64,000 bases of DNA from Turnera subulata (Eukaryota > Streptophyta > Magnoliopsida > Malpighiales > Passifloraceae): positions 32,206 to 96,205 of the forward strand of contig JAKUCV010001601.1 of assembly GCA_028386065.3 (NCBI GenBank), read 5' to 3'. Below the pieces are notes generated by a model. It did not search any database. It saw only the letters and a program-made list of their open reading frames with translations, and was not told where the DNA came from. Both the position numbers and the translations under genes were made by a program. Below are positions 43,720 through 55,730 of this stretch, piece by piece; the first letter of the stretch is position 1, and every line of letters starts with the position of its first letter.

Positions 43720-44906
43720 TAGAGGTGGCAAAATGGGTTGGGTACCCAATGGGTTACCCATTTAACCCATAGATAAATGGGTAATGGGTATAAATGGGTC
43801 AGTACAATTTTATATGGGTCTAATTGGATAATTTATCCATTTAACCCATAAAATAGTGGGTTTATATGGGTTGGGTAATGGATATCCATGAACCCATATA
43901 TTAATAATCTAATTCAATTATCCACGTGGGCCAAGATGGGCCCAATCCATTTGGGCCTAATTGGGCCTATTGGGCCCATCCCGGCCCAACCAATATGGGC
44001 CCGATTTTGCTCGGGTGGGCCTATTCCGGCTCGTCCCATATGGGCCTAGTTGGGCCAGATGTGGGCCTATATGGGCCCAATGTGGGCATAGTTGGGCCCA
44101 ATATAGTCCAAACCATACAGACCTAGTTGGGCTCATATGGGCCAATTTAAACCAGACCGAGCACATCTCGTTCGCGCCTAGTTAGGCTCGTATTGGCTAT
44201 GCCGGGTTAATAACTAGGTCGGATTAATATTCATAAAGTTAAAAAATTTAAGATACAAATTTTAAAAATATATATTAAGTCTTAATATTATATGAGTAAA
44301 TANNNNNNNNNNNNNNNNNNNNNNNNNNNNNNNNNNNNNNNNNNNNNNNNNNNNNNNNNNNNNNNNNNNNNNNNNNNNNNNNNNNNNNNNNNNNNNNNNN
44401 NNNNNNNNNNNNNNNNNNNNNNNNNNNNNNNNNNNNNNNNNNNNNNNNNNNNNNNNNNNNNNNNNNNNNNNNNNNNNNNNNNNNNNNNNNNNNNNNNNNN
44501 NNNNNNNNNNNNNNNNNNNNNNNNNNNNNNNNNNATACAGACCTAGTTGGGCTCATATGGGCCAATTTAAACCAGACCGAGCACATCTCGTTCGCGCCTA
44601 GTTAGGCTCGTATTGGCTATGCCGGGTTAATAACTAGGTCGGATTAATATTCATAAAGTTAAAAAATTTAAGATACAAATTTTAAAAATATATATTAAGT
44701 CTTAATATTATATGAGTAAATAGGTACACCCACATTAAATGGGTCTAAATGGATAAATGGGTAACCCACATTAAATGGGTTTAAATGGGTTTGGGTATCC
44801 ATTTAAATTTTTTAATGGGTCATAAATAGATAAATGGGTATAAATGGGTATGACCCATTATGACCCAACCCATGGGTACCCATGAACACCCATTTTGCCA
44901 CCCCTA
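43720..44906. mobile_element. Non-autonomous hAT-type element with GGGCC-rich interior, containing an assembly gap
   Basis: Left end TAGAGGTGGCAAAATGGG and right end CCCATTTTGCCACCCCTA are inverted copies, flanked by perfect 8-bp duplications CTTCAAAG (43712-43719 and 44907-44914). The 8-bp duplication and end sequence fit the hAT superfamily. Sub-terminal regions carry many copies of AAATGGGTA/TACCCATTT in both orientations. The interior (43925-44110) is packed with TGGGCC/GGCCCA. No transposase frame is seen. Confidence 0.85.
44303..44534. other. Assembly gap (232 N) flanked by an identical 188-bp duplicate
   Basis: N run. The 188 bp before it (44115-44302) and the 188 bp after it (44535-44722) are identical by eye. 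This is the pattern expected when two overlapping contig ends were joined with a gap instead of being merged, so the true element is probably about 420 bp shorter. Confidence 0.9.
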
Positions 44907-45087
44907 CTTCAAAGTAGCCAACTTGTGCACCCATTGGCTAGCGAAGTTTGCGTTTTACCTTAAACTATCGAGGCTCCTTCAGGGCTGTCTCTGCCTTTTT
45001 ACGTGGGTCTTGGATTTCCCTGAGTTCACCATTGTTTCATCTAATTAATTAGCTGTCTTCTCTTTGCATTAAAAAATTATTATAAAC

Positions 45088-45408
45088 ATGGTCTCATCAA
45101 GCAACATGACAAATATAGTACTTGTAATTACAATTTTGATCGAGATAGCAACATTGGCCAAAGGTGGAGGTGGTGGTGGGGGAGCTAGAGGTGGAGGTGG
45201 TGGTGGTGGAGGAGGAGGAGCTAGGGGTGGTGGTGGTGGAGGGAGAGCTAGAGGTGGTGGCAGCCGAAGTGGTGGGAAGTTTCCTAATCCTAGCTGTCCT
45301 TCTTGTAAAGACCAAAATGTTGAATCATGGGCTGCTTCTTCCAAACTCAACCTTATAAACCATCTAGTCTTTATTTATCTCACTTTCATGGCAATCCAAG
45401 GCATGTAA
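45088..45408 (+). CDS. Short glycine-rich protein with N-terminal signal peptide
   Basis: 106 codons, single exon. The N-terminus M-T-N-I-V-L-V-I-T-I-L-I-E-I-A-T-L-A is a hydrophobic signal-peptide-like segment, with likely cleavage just before K-G-G. Residues about 27-62 are almost pure Gly with occasional Ala-Arg and Arg. A C-terminal part with C-P-S-C and a hydrophobic end follows. This is the make-up of small plant cell-wall or secreted glycine-rich proteins. The start at 45088 (MVSSSN) or at the inner Met (MTNIV) cannot be separated. The GGT repeats also open frames on the other strand, which I take as shadows. Expression is not shown by sequence, and the C-terminus could change if there is an unseen intron. 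Confidence 0.5.
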   Translation: MVSSSNMTNIVLVITILIEIATLAKGGGGGGGARGGGGGGGGGGARGGGGGGRARGGGSRSGGKFPNPSCPSCKDQNVESWAASSKLNLINHLVFIYLTFMAIQGM

Positions 45409-46087
45409 CTTTCATGAACAATCCGAGGGATGTAATTAGTAAGATGTTCTTTTTTTTTTTCAGGGAAACTTGTAGCTTTACCAAGAATAATAGATGAAAA
45501 TATTTTATGTTTGTGTTTTTTCGATTCGGATGAATATCCATACAAAGCCTTACGCTTTGCTTGTTTTATTTGTTTGTTGAATTGACAAAAAAAGAAAATA
45601 TATTTTTAGCTACGATGATCCCATTAGCTTTTCCTGACAATTCGTATTGTCGTGTCGAATTGAACAGGTAAGCAAGTTTTGATTCCTCAATCCAACCCGA
45701 CTCATTTAATAATCGCATCAATTCGAACCTATTTGTGTCAGGTCCGGGTTGATGCACAATGTTAACCTATTAATTCTAACAAATCTACATACAAATTCGT
45801 TTGGAGTTTTTTTTTAAAAACCAATAAGCATATAATTAGATTTCTCATATATTAGATGAAATTATAAATTATAGAATCATACTATAATAACATGTTAAAG
45901 TATTTACAAAACTAGTACAATACCCCGTGTGTCACATGAGAGTCAATAATGATGCATTAGTATTTATTAAGAGAGACAAATCAAATGAGGATGTATTAAA
46001 CAACAATTTCATTCTCAAAAAAAAAATTCATCCATTAAGAAAGATTAAATGGTTTTTTCTCCACAGATTAAAAATTTAATTAGTTAA
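45409..46087. other. Intergenic DNA, no gene seen
   Basis: About 680 bp of AT-rich sequence. 45600-45770 contains AATTCGTATTGTCGTGTCG-like text that may be a decayed repeat; nothing firm. The final GAAAA (46088-46092) is the left target duplication of element B. Confidence 0.35.
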
Positions 46088-46092
46088 GAAAA

Positions 46093-48841
46093 TAAAGCGC
46101 CCCGACCCGTATTTACTATGCACAATAAACACGAGCCGAAACTATTCTTTTTAATAGTACAGGCAGTACATCACAGTAAAATACTACACAGTAAATTCAA
46201 ATACAACAGCACACTGTATATTACAACTGTCACCCATACCCGGGGACCATTATTCAAACCACACACAATACTCAACAGCAACAGCATAATCCAGACTAAA
46301 CAGCATCATAAGCGATATAGAAAGCAGCAACACAACAACATATATAGCACAGCAGCGGAAGACTTAAATGCACATGCAGTGGAGGTATGGATCCGGAGTC
46401 AGGTGGGGAAAAAAGCAGCAGCCATCGAACGTCGTACCTGATTTATGAAACAACTAAACCTACGGGATGAAACCCCGCAGGCGAGGGGTGAGTCCGAAGT
46501 GCTCACCGACGAAGGATAAACAGAGATATGTAGTCAACCATAATACTTCCGAAGTAAACACAGACAAGCACAACACAAAGATTCTATTAAAACACAACTG
46601 AGCCAAGACCAAAAGATTATTTATTATTATTACCAATTTTATCTTCCGGGCCCCGTCACTAGACAAGCTAGGGTCGTACCTGGTTATTAACTAATTCTGG
46701 ATGCTAGGCCAAAACACAATCCGGGATCAACTTCCCAACAACAACCAATCCGGGATCAACATCCCAATATCCAAATCATCCGGGATCAACATCCCCAATA
46801 TCCAAACCAAACCGGCCATGACACCACAGAACTAGCCTCTAACCATCTAGTCGTACCACTACTTTCCACGTGACAAATAAATCATCATCTCAAATTCAAT
46901 TCCAATTCCATTTTTCTATCCTCATTTATCCAACTTCCTATGATCTCAAGTTATTCCACAGACCCTTCCAATCAACAATCACATATTACCAATTATTCAC
47001 AATTAGCAGTTCAATGATTACTCACAATATCCACAGTCCAACAACACAATCCAGCAACATCAACAACAATATCCATAGCAAACGAACAATAATCAATAAA
47101 CATCTCAGCAGTTCAATCAAACAACAAAAATACACACACAGTATTACGGGCACATATCCAAGGTTATCCATCCTCACCTTAGCCGATTATCAATTTTGGA
47201 AATGCCCGACAGACTCCAAGTCCGGTTCCTCAAGTATCTGCTCGTTATCAACTCCTATATCAAACAAATAATATGCATACATAAGTGATATGCAAATGTC
47301 ATGCTAGTACTGTATACCGAAAAAATAAATACTAACTCGTCTCGATTACTGCCTCGGGTTAATTTTCCATTATCATCATAATTCACCATTTATTTCCAGT
47401 GTCCAAAAATAATACCATACTTATACCTATACCTGGATACTATATCGGTACCATACTTCTTTGATAATACCCTTTTCATATTTATTTTCCTCCAAAATAA
47501 TTATTATTTACCATATAATATACTTTTCCCAAAAATATTATTTTCACCAATTATTTTTATTTCCATAAGTATGTACTTTCCAAATATTTTCCATAAAATT
47601 ATACTTCCCAAATATATTATATACTTTCCATAATATTATTTCCAGAAAAATTAAACCTTGTTATATTATTATTTTTTTTCCATTAAATTCCTAGAATTAT
47701 ATCTATTTTTATTTTCCAGAATGTATTTATTTTATTTTTTTTCTATTAAATCCGGACTGGGCCAACAGTCCAACCCCATGAACTACCATCAACCCAACTG
47801 GTCAGCCTATGGTCCAAGCATAGAGCCCAGAACAAGGCATGAGCCACAGGCCCACACCAAGACCAGGCCCGCACCAACCATCCAGCTGACCCGTTGAGGA
47901 AACGGGTCACTCACCCTCGATCCTGGTCAGGGGACGCGGCGCGGGTCACGGCAGGAGCAAGGCGTCGAGCAGGCGGCAAGAACGGCGAGGAGGAGATCGC
48001 GACGAGAAGGACGAGGCGCTGGCGTGACGACGGAGGCGGCGGCTGTTGGCGCGGCCTGCTGCGGCTAACGACAAGCGGTAGGGAGGAGGTGCAGCTCGTC
48101 GGGTTCTCTGTCGTTGGCGGCACGTCGGGAGGCGTAATCGGGCAGTGACGACTGGGTCTGGTCAGCGACGGCACGGGGAGTACGATGGGGAGGGTGGTGT
48201 TGCGTGTGGCGGCTCGGTTCACCTACGTGTGAACAGTAACGAGGGGAGGGAGAAAGAGGAAGGTGGCGGTGGTGTTGTGATGGTGATGATGTGGCAGGTT
48301 CTGATTGGTTGTCTGGTGTGTGTTGTGTGTTTTCTCTTTTTTTTTTCTGGTTTTAGGCAGTTTTGTAGGAGAGTAAGACGATGGTGTTTGTAAGAAGAAG
48401 ATGGAGATAAGGATGATGATGGTGTACTGAGAAGGTAAGAAGAACACAGGTTTAAGGCATGCAAGGCACGAGTAAGGCACTGGTAAGGCACGGGTACACT
48501 ATCAGCTCACAGGTTCACAGTGGGAGGCGGCTGCATAAATCAATTATGCAGTCGTGTCCCGTCCGGACCAGAAAATATCCAATGTACCCCCGTACCTTTA
48601 TTTCTGGTCCATAAACTCGAGGGGTAAACCTGGCTTTTCTGAAGATTCCTGGACCCGAAAAATTCCAACTTTGGTCCAAAAAATCCACAAAAAAATCCCG
48701 AACGTGGGACAGGGTTCGGTTTCGGAATCCAAAGCTCAAATTACCATAAATTAATTACCCAAGATTAATTTTAATGGTAAATAACGGTAAAATAAATTTT
48801 ACGGTACCGGTAAAAATGCAAAAATTACCCGGGTTGTTACA
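46093..48841 (-). repeat. 3' LTR of element B
   Basis: Read on the minus strand: TGTAACAACCCGGG at 48841 to GGGGCGCTTTA at 46093. The last dinucleotide is TA instead of CA, a point change in the integrase end. It carries the leader donor (47914), an acceptor ending at 47255, an exon-like 77-bp block (47254-47178) followed by AAG|GTGAGG, GGGATGTTGATCCC-type units (46715-46800) and a GGTGAG..CTCACC stem (about 46486-46506). Confidence 0.88.
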
Positions 48842-48876
48842 GCCTGCCCACCTTAAAAGAATTTCGTCCCCGAAAT

Positions 48877-51800
48877 TCACTCTGACGCTGTGAACAGGTG
48901 CGGATACTGAGTACGCTTGTGCTCCTCAACTTCCCACGTAGACTCGTTCGCAGAGTGCTTGCTCCACTTAACCTTTACCATCGGTATGACTCAGTTTCTC
49001 AACTGTCTGACCTCTCGAGCAAGAATCTGTTCTAGCAATTCTGTATACGTAAGATCCTCTGCGACTTCAACATCTGCTGTAGTAACCACGTGACTTGGGT
49101 CTGATCTGTACCTCCTCAACATGGAAACATGGAACACATCATGAATCCGTGACAACTCCTTTGGTAAAGATAATCTGTACGCCAAGGGTCCAACCCTTTC
49201 CACAATCTCATACGGCCCGATATACCTGGGACTCAGTTTCCCTCTTTTCCCGAATCTGATAACACCCTTCCATGGTGCAACTCGGAGGAAAACTCTTTCT
49301 CCCACTTGGTACTCCATCTCACGACGATGTTTGTCAGCATAACTCTTCTGTCGATCCTGTGCTGCTCTCATGCTCTGCTTAACTACCTGAATCTTATCAA
49401 CTGTCTGCTTAACCAAATCTGGTCCCACAATCAAACGGAGACCTTCCTCACCCCAATATACTGGACTTCGGCATTTCCTTCCGTAAAGAGCTTCAAACGG
49501 TGGCATGCGGATGCTGGAATGAAAATTGTTGTTGTCGAACTCCGCTATGGACAAATACTGATCCCAACTCCCACTGAAATTAAGAGCATAAGCTCTTAGA
49601 ATGTCCTCCAGTGCCTGAATAGTCCTCTCTGACTGTCTGTCTGTCTGAGGATGAAAAGCGGTACTGAAACTCAGCTTCGTTCCCAAAGCTGCTTGCAGAC
49701 TCTTCCAAAACCGTGATGTGAATCTCAGATCTCTATCTGAGACTATGGACTTAGGAATCCCATGTAGTCTCACAATCTCTGCAATATATTGTTTCGCCAA
49801 CTTATCCAGAGTATCTGTCTGTCGGATGGGAAGAAAATGAGCTGATTTTGTAAGTTGATCAACGATAACCCAGATGGCATCATGCTGTCTCCGGGTCAAC
49901 GGTAATCCAACCACAAAATCCATAGTGATCATCTCCCACTTCCACTCTAGCACTGTCAAAGAACTCAATTTTCCCGCTGGAGCCTGATGCTCGGCTTTCA
50001 CTTGCTGACACGAGATACACTTAGCCACATACTGGGCTACATCTTTCTTCATATGCGGCCACCAAAAATGACTCCTCAAATTCTGATACATTTTAGTGCT
50101 TTCAGGGTGCATAGCATACGGCGTCATATACCCTTCTTCCAAAATCTGACTATATAGGTCACCAACACTGGGTACACATAGGCGTTTCCCCAGCATCAAT
50201 GCACTATCCTCAGCTATATGAAACTTGTCTTCTTTTCCACTACGGACTGCTTCCTTCAGCTTGATCAAGTCGGGATCTCCTTCTTGTAATTCCACAATCC
50301 AGCCTCTCAGGTTAGACTTCACTTCAATATGGGTCAACAAAGCTCCTGTCTCGTCCACTGACAAATCAACTCCCATCTTCCTTAACTCGATAAGTGAGGA
50401 CATCGAGTAGGTCATGGAAGCATCTTCTGGTTGTCTCCGGCTCAAAGCATCTGCTACAACATTCGCTTTTCCAAGGTGATACTCAATAGTACAATCATAA
50501 TCATTCAGCAACTCAACCCTACGTCGTTGTCGTAGGTTAAGTTCCTTCTGAGTCATGATGTACTTGAGACTCTTATGATCTGTGAAAATCCAGCATCTCT
50601 CACCGAACAGATAATGTCGCCAAATCTTCAAAGCAAGGATTACCGCGGCCATCTCTAGATCATGTGTCGGGTAGTTCTTCTCATGTGGTCTCAACTGTCT
50701 CAAAGTATAAGCAATCACTCGGCCCTCTTGCATCAGAACTGCTCCCACACCAAGACCTGAAGCATCGCAAAACAGCATATACTCCACTCCTGGCTTAGGT
50801 ACTGTCAAAACTGGTGCTTATGTCAACTTCTTCTTCAGTTCATCAAAACTCTTCTGGCAGACATCACTCCACACAAAGGCTTGATCTTTCCTCAATAGCT
50901 TGGTCATGGGACTGGCTATCAAGGAAAAACCGTCGATGAATCTCCAATAATATCCTGCAAGGCCAAGAAAACTTCTGACTTCAGGGTACCGTCTTGGGCG
51001 GCTCCCACTCTAGGACAGCTTCCACCTTGGCAGGGTCAACCTTAATCCCATCCTCAGATACAACATGTCCAAGGAATGCAACTTCCTCAAGCCAGAACTC
51101 GCACTTGCTGAACTTGGCATACAACTGTTTCTCTCGCAGCCTCTGCAGTACTACCCTCAGGTGCTCTTCATGTTCTTCCATGCTCTTAGAGTATATCAGA
51201 ATGTCATCGATGAAGACTACCACAAACTTGTCCAATAACTCGTTCAGGACCAAGTGCATCAAGCACATGAAAACTGCAGGTGCATTGGTCAAGCCGAAAG
51301 GAACCACTGTGAGCTCAAAATGTCTATACCGAGTACGGAAGGCTGTCTTCGATATGTCCTTCTCTGCAATCTTGATCTGATGGTAGCCAGAAGGAAGATC
51401 TTTCTTGGAAAATACAGTAGCTCCCTGCAACTGATAAAAAAGGTCATCAATCCTGGGAATCGGGTACTTGTTCTTCACTGTCACTTTGTTCAGCGGTAGT
51501 CCACACACATACGCAAACTGCCATCTTTCTTCTTCACAAAGAGAACTGGTGATCCCCAGGGTGATGTACTAGGTCTGATAAATCCCTTCTCAAGCAGCTC
51601 ATCTAATCGTTTCTTTAACTCTTGGAGTTCTGTCGGTGCCATCCGATATGGTGCCATCGAGATAGGTGTCACTCCCGGCATCAAATCAATGGTGTACTCG
51701 ACTTCCCTGTCAGGTGGCAATCCTGGTAGATCCTCCGGAAACACATCTAGAAACTCCCTCACAACTGTGATGTCCCCCAAAACCAGAGTCTGAACTTCTT

Positions 51801-53477
51801 CGCCTTTGACATGAGTCAACAAAGCATCTGGACTCAATGGCTTCATCCCAATATCTTGATTAGCAGAGATACTACATGTAGTAGCAGCTCTCCCAATACC
51901 TATCAACAAAACCTGTCGTCCACCATCGGAAGTCAACAGCACTTCCTTGGTTCGACAATTTACCATAGCACTGTACCTCGATAACCAATCCATCCCCAGG
52001 ATGATATCGAAACCTCCCATGTTCATCACAATCAACCGTGCAAGAAAAACCTTGCTATCGTACGAAAGCGAAACGTCTCTGCACATATGGGTTAACCTGA
52101 CCACTATACCCGCAGGTAACCTAACCCTCATCGGACAAGTTAAACTCTCTCTCGTATAGTTATGTTGTATTGCAAAACCTTGCACAATAAATGAATGCAT
52201 AGCACCAGGATCAATCAAAGTATAAGCAGTACTACCAAAGACTATAAATGTACCTGCTATGACATCGGCATTCTCTGGATCCTCATCAGCGGTGATCACA
52301 AATGCTCTCGGCACTGCTGCACTCTGATTCATGGCTAACTGGGTCCTAGCAGGAACAACTCCACGTCCTCGGCCTCGGCCAACTCTAGAACCACTAGGAA
52401 CACTGGCAACTGAAGCTTGCACTGTCTGAACAGGTGCCGTACCTCCAGATCGTCCCAACTTGGGACAAGAATGTCGATAGTGCCCAACTTTGTTACACTC
52501 ATAGCACCTCACCTGAGACAGAGGAGGTCTTGGGCGAGCATTCCAAGAAGAAGTCCCTCTAGACTGAGTCCAAGAACTGTCTCGGCTGTTGTAGGTGTTG
52601 TTGTTCTATCCACGTCTCTGGCTCACTGGCATAAATCGGCTCTGCCCATATCCCGACCGGTTCGCTGGTTTCAGGAACCTCTTGTTCTGTCCTTCAGAAC
52701 TCTGCACAGCATGCTTCTTACGGATCTCCTGTTGCTCTCTTTCAATGTCCCGCCAGATAATCTCGGCTTTCAAGGCATCTGTTAGTATGTCCTGGTAAGT
52801 CTCGTAAACCTTGCACCCCATGACTGTCTGGATGCCAGATCGAAGACCATCCCAGAAACATTTACATCTGGCCTCCGGAGTAGCCACAAACTCACTGGCG
52901 TAGATGGACAGGTGGTTGAACTTGATCTCATACTCATTGACCGTCTATTCTGCCCCCTGTTGCAGTCCCAGAAACTCTCGTCTCAGCTGGTCCTGGTACG
53001 CCTCAGAAACAAACTTCCTTCGGAACATCTCCATGAACTAGTTCCATGGCATAGTGATAGGTGTCGGTAGGTCCCTGGTTGTGGACTCCCACCAATCAAC
53101 AGCATCTCCTCTAAACATAGCAGCGGCATATCTGGCCCACATGTCATTCCTGCACCTCAGCTTCAGCATAACCTTGTTCATCTGTCTGAGCCACTAATTA
53201 GCATCCTGTGGTGTGGTAACACCGGTGAAAATCTCTGCCCCAAGCTTCTCCTTCTTCATATACACTGGGTCTTCAACAGGTCCCTGATTTTCCTGTTCCC
53301 GAGCTTCCATAGCATCGATACGAGCATCTCTGGCATCTTGCCTTCGTAGAATCTGAGTTACCACGTTTAACATCTACGTAGGATCTCCCAAAGGAACATT
53401 CGGAGGATGTTCCGGACCTCCCGCAATTTGCTGCGGTTGACCCACCGATACCTGATCGTCATCTAGGTGACCTCCAG
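48877..53477 (-). pseudogene. gag-pol of element B: gag, protease, reverse transcriptase, RNase H, integrase, chromodomain-like tail
   Basis: Minus strand. Gag remnant from 53477 to about 52520, interrupted by several in-frame TAG codons. CCHC knuckle C-Y-E-C-x4-H-x4-C at about 52506-52465. The protease site near 52212 reads L-I-D-P-G-A, with Pro in place of the usual Ser/Thr of D-S/T-G. RT runs over 51600-50981 with F-I-D-D near 51208. RNase H is about 50790-50450 (T-D-H-K-S-L). The integrase has a zinc-binding H-H-C-C part and a core with M-D-F, V-S-D-R-D and S-E-R. A GPY/F-type module ([13 protein letters not shown]) follows, then a shortened chromodomain-like end (W-S-K-H-S-x-x-E-S-T-W-E-V-E) to TGA 48879-48877. 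Breaks: frameshifts near 51490-51508 and near 50980, a TAA near 50818, and a TGA at 48991 separating the chromodomain-like tail. It could not give a full polyprotein. Confidence 0.88.
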
Positions 53478-55512
53478 CCGGCCATGACACCACAGAACTA
53501 GCCTCTAACCATTTAGTTGTACCACTACTTTCCACGTGACAATTATATCATCATCTCAAATTCAATTCCAATTCCATTTTTCTATCCTCATTTATCCAAC
53601 TTCCTATGATCTCAAGTTATTCCACAGACTCTTCCAATCAACAATCAGATATTACCAATTATTCACAACTAGCAGTTCAATGATTACTCACAATATCCAC
53701 AGTCCAACAACACAATCCAGCAACATCAACAACAATATCCATAGCAAACGAACAATAATCAATAAACATCTCAGCAGTTCAATCAAACAACAAAAATACA
53801 CTCACAGTATTACGGGCACATATCCAAGGTTATCCATCCTCACCTTAGCCGATTATCAATTTTGGAAATGCCCGACAGACTCCAAGTCCGGTTCCTCAGG
53901 TATCTGCTCGTTATCAACTCCTATATCAAACAAAATAATATGCACACATAAGTGATATACAAATGTCATGCTAGTACTGTATACCGAAAAAATAAATACT
54001 AACTCGTCTCGATTACTGCCTCGGGTTAATTTTCCATTATCATCATAATTCACCATTTATTTCCAGTGTCCAAAAATAATACCATACTTATACCTATACC
54101 TGGATACTATATCGGTACCATACTTCTTTGATAATACCCTTTTCATATTTATTTTCCTCCAAAATAATTATTATTTACCATATAATATACTTTTCCCAAA
54201 AATATTATTTTCACCAATTATTTTTATTTCCATAAGTAAGTACTTTCCAAATATTTTCCATAAAATTATACTTCCCAAATATATTATATACTTTCCATAA
54301 TATTATTTCCAAAAAAATTAAACCTTGTCATATTATTATTTTTTTCCCATTAAATTCCCAGAATAATATCTGTTTTTATTTTCCAGAATGTATTTATTTT
54401 ATTTTTTTTCTATTAAATCCGGACTGGGCCAACACTCCAAGCCCATGAACTACCATCAACCCAACTGGTCAGCCTATGGTCCTAGCATAGAGCCCAGAAC
54501 AAGGCATGAGCCACAGGCCCACACCAAGACCAGGCCCGCACTAACCATCCAGCTGACCCGTTGAGGAAACGGGTCACTCACCCTCGATCCGGGTCGGGCG
54601 ACGGGGCGCGGGTCACGGCAGCAGCAAGGCGTCGAGCAGGCGACACGAACGGCGAGGTGGAGATCGCGACGAGAAGGACGAGGCGCTGGCGTGACGACGG
54701 AGGCGGCGACTGTTGGCGCAGCCTGCTGCTGGTGACAACAACCGGTAGGGAGGAGGTGCAGCCCGTCGGGTTCTCTGTCGTTGGCGGCACGTCGGGAGGC
54801 GTAATCGGGCGGCGACGGCTGGGTCTGGTCGGCGACGGCACGGGGAGTACGATGGGAAGGGTGGTGTCGCGTGTGGCGGCTCGGTTCACCTACGTGTGAA
54901 CAGTAGCGAGGGGAGGGAGGAAGAGGAAGGTGGCGGTGGTGTTGTGATGGTGATGATGTGGCAGGTTCTGATTGGTTGTCTGGTGTGTGTTGTGTGTTTT
55001 CTCTTTTTTTTTTTTTTTTCTGGTTTTAGGCAGTTTTGCAGGAGAGTAAGACGATGGTGTTTGCAGGAAGAAGATGGAGATGAGGATGATGATGGTGTAC
55101 TGAGAAGGTAAGAAGAACACAGGTTTAAGGCATGCAGGCACGGGCAAGGCACTGGTAAGGCACGGGTACACTATCAGCTCACAGGTTCCCAGTGGGAGGC
55201 AGCTGCATAAATCAATTATGCAGACGTGTCCCGTCCGGACCAGAAAATATCCATTGTACCCCCGTACCTTTATTTTTGGTCCGTAAACTCGAGGGTAAAC
55301 CCAGCTTTTCTGAAGATTCCTGGACCCGAAAAATTCCAACTTTGGTCCAAAAAATCCGTAGAAAAATCCCAAACGTGGGACAGGGTTCGGTTTCGAAATC
55401 CAAAACTCAAATTACCATAAATTAATTACCCAAGATTAATTTTAATGGTAAATAACGGTAAAATAAATTTTACGATACCGGTAAAAATACAAAAATTACC
55501 CGGGCTGTTACA
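53478..55512 (-). repeat. 5' LTR remnant of element B
   Basis: Collinear with 46812-48841 of the 3' LTR from TGTAACAGCCCGGG at 55512 down to CCGGCCATGACACC at 53478, where it switches abruptly to gag sequence. The missing part corresponds to 46093-46811 of the other LTR. Both copies share the GC-rich leader region (about 54560-54900). Confidence 0.88.
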
Positions 55513-55517
55513 GAAAA

Positions 55518-55725
55518 ACATAGGATAGAAAAGAAAGTGATTATGAAAATATAACAATAATAATCACTTATATGAAAACATACAATTCAAAGGTAAATTA
55601 TTTTGAGAGTTTGAATTGGGGAAAACTATATTAGTAAAGGAGAGACTGCATGCATTCGGTAAAACTAATAAATCTTATTACTATATTAGAAAAAAGATAA
55701 TTTGAATTAAAAAGAGAACTTCAAT
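55518..55725. other. Short AT-rich spacer between elements B and C
   Basis: About 210 bp with no gene or repeat seen. It contains only the right target duplication of B at its edge and abuts the left duplication of C (ATCAC, 55726-55730). Confidence 0.5.
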
Positions 55726-55730
55726 ATCAC

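Larger units (their letters stand above)
46093..55512 (-). mobile_element. Element B: Ty3 chromovirus-type (Tekay/Del-like) LTR retrotransposon, defective
   Basis: Oriented right to left. It is flanked by perfect GAAAA duplications (46088-46092 and 55513-55517). The 5' LTR remnant is 53478-55512, the interior 48842-53477 and the 3' LTR 46093-48841. Domain order gag, zinc knuckle, protease, reverse transcriptase, RNase H, integrase, then a chromodomain-like end identifies a chromovirus; the ~2.7-kb LTRs and CHD-like tail suggest the Tekay/Del branch (inference). The shared parts of the two LTRs are nearly identical by eye, so insertion was recent. A deletion has removed the 3' ~720 bp of the 5' LTR together with the primer site and gag start. 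Confidence 0.9.

Noticed and set aside
44115..44722. True biological duplication around the N gap
   Set aside because: Exact identity and abutment to the gap on both sides fit unmerged contig ends better.
45069..45350. Pro-rich antisense open frame opposite the glycine-rich protein
   Set aside because: Produced by the reverse complement of the GGT/GGA repeats. The sense frame has a signal peptide and is preferred.
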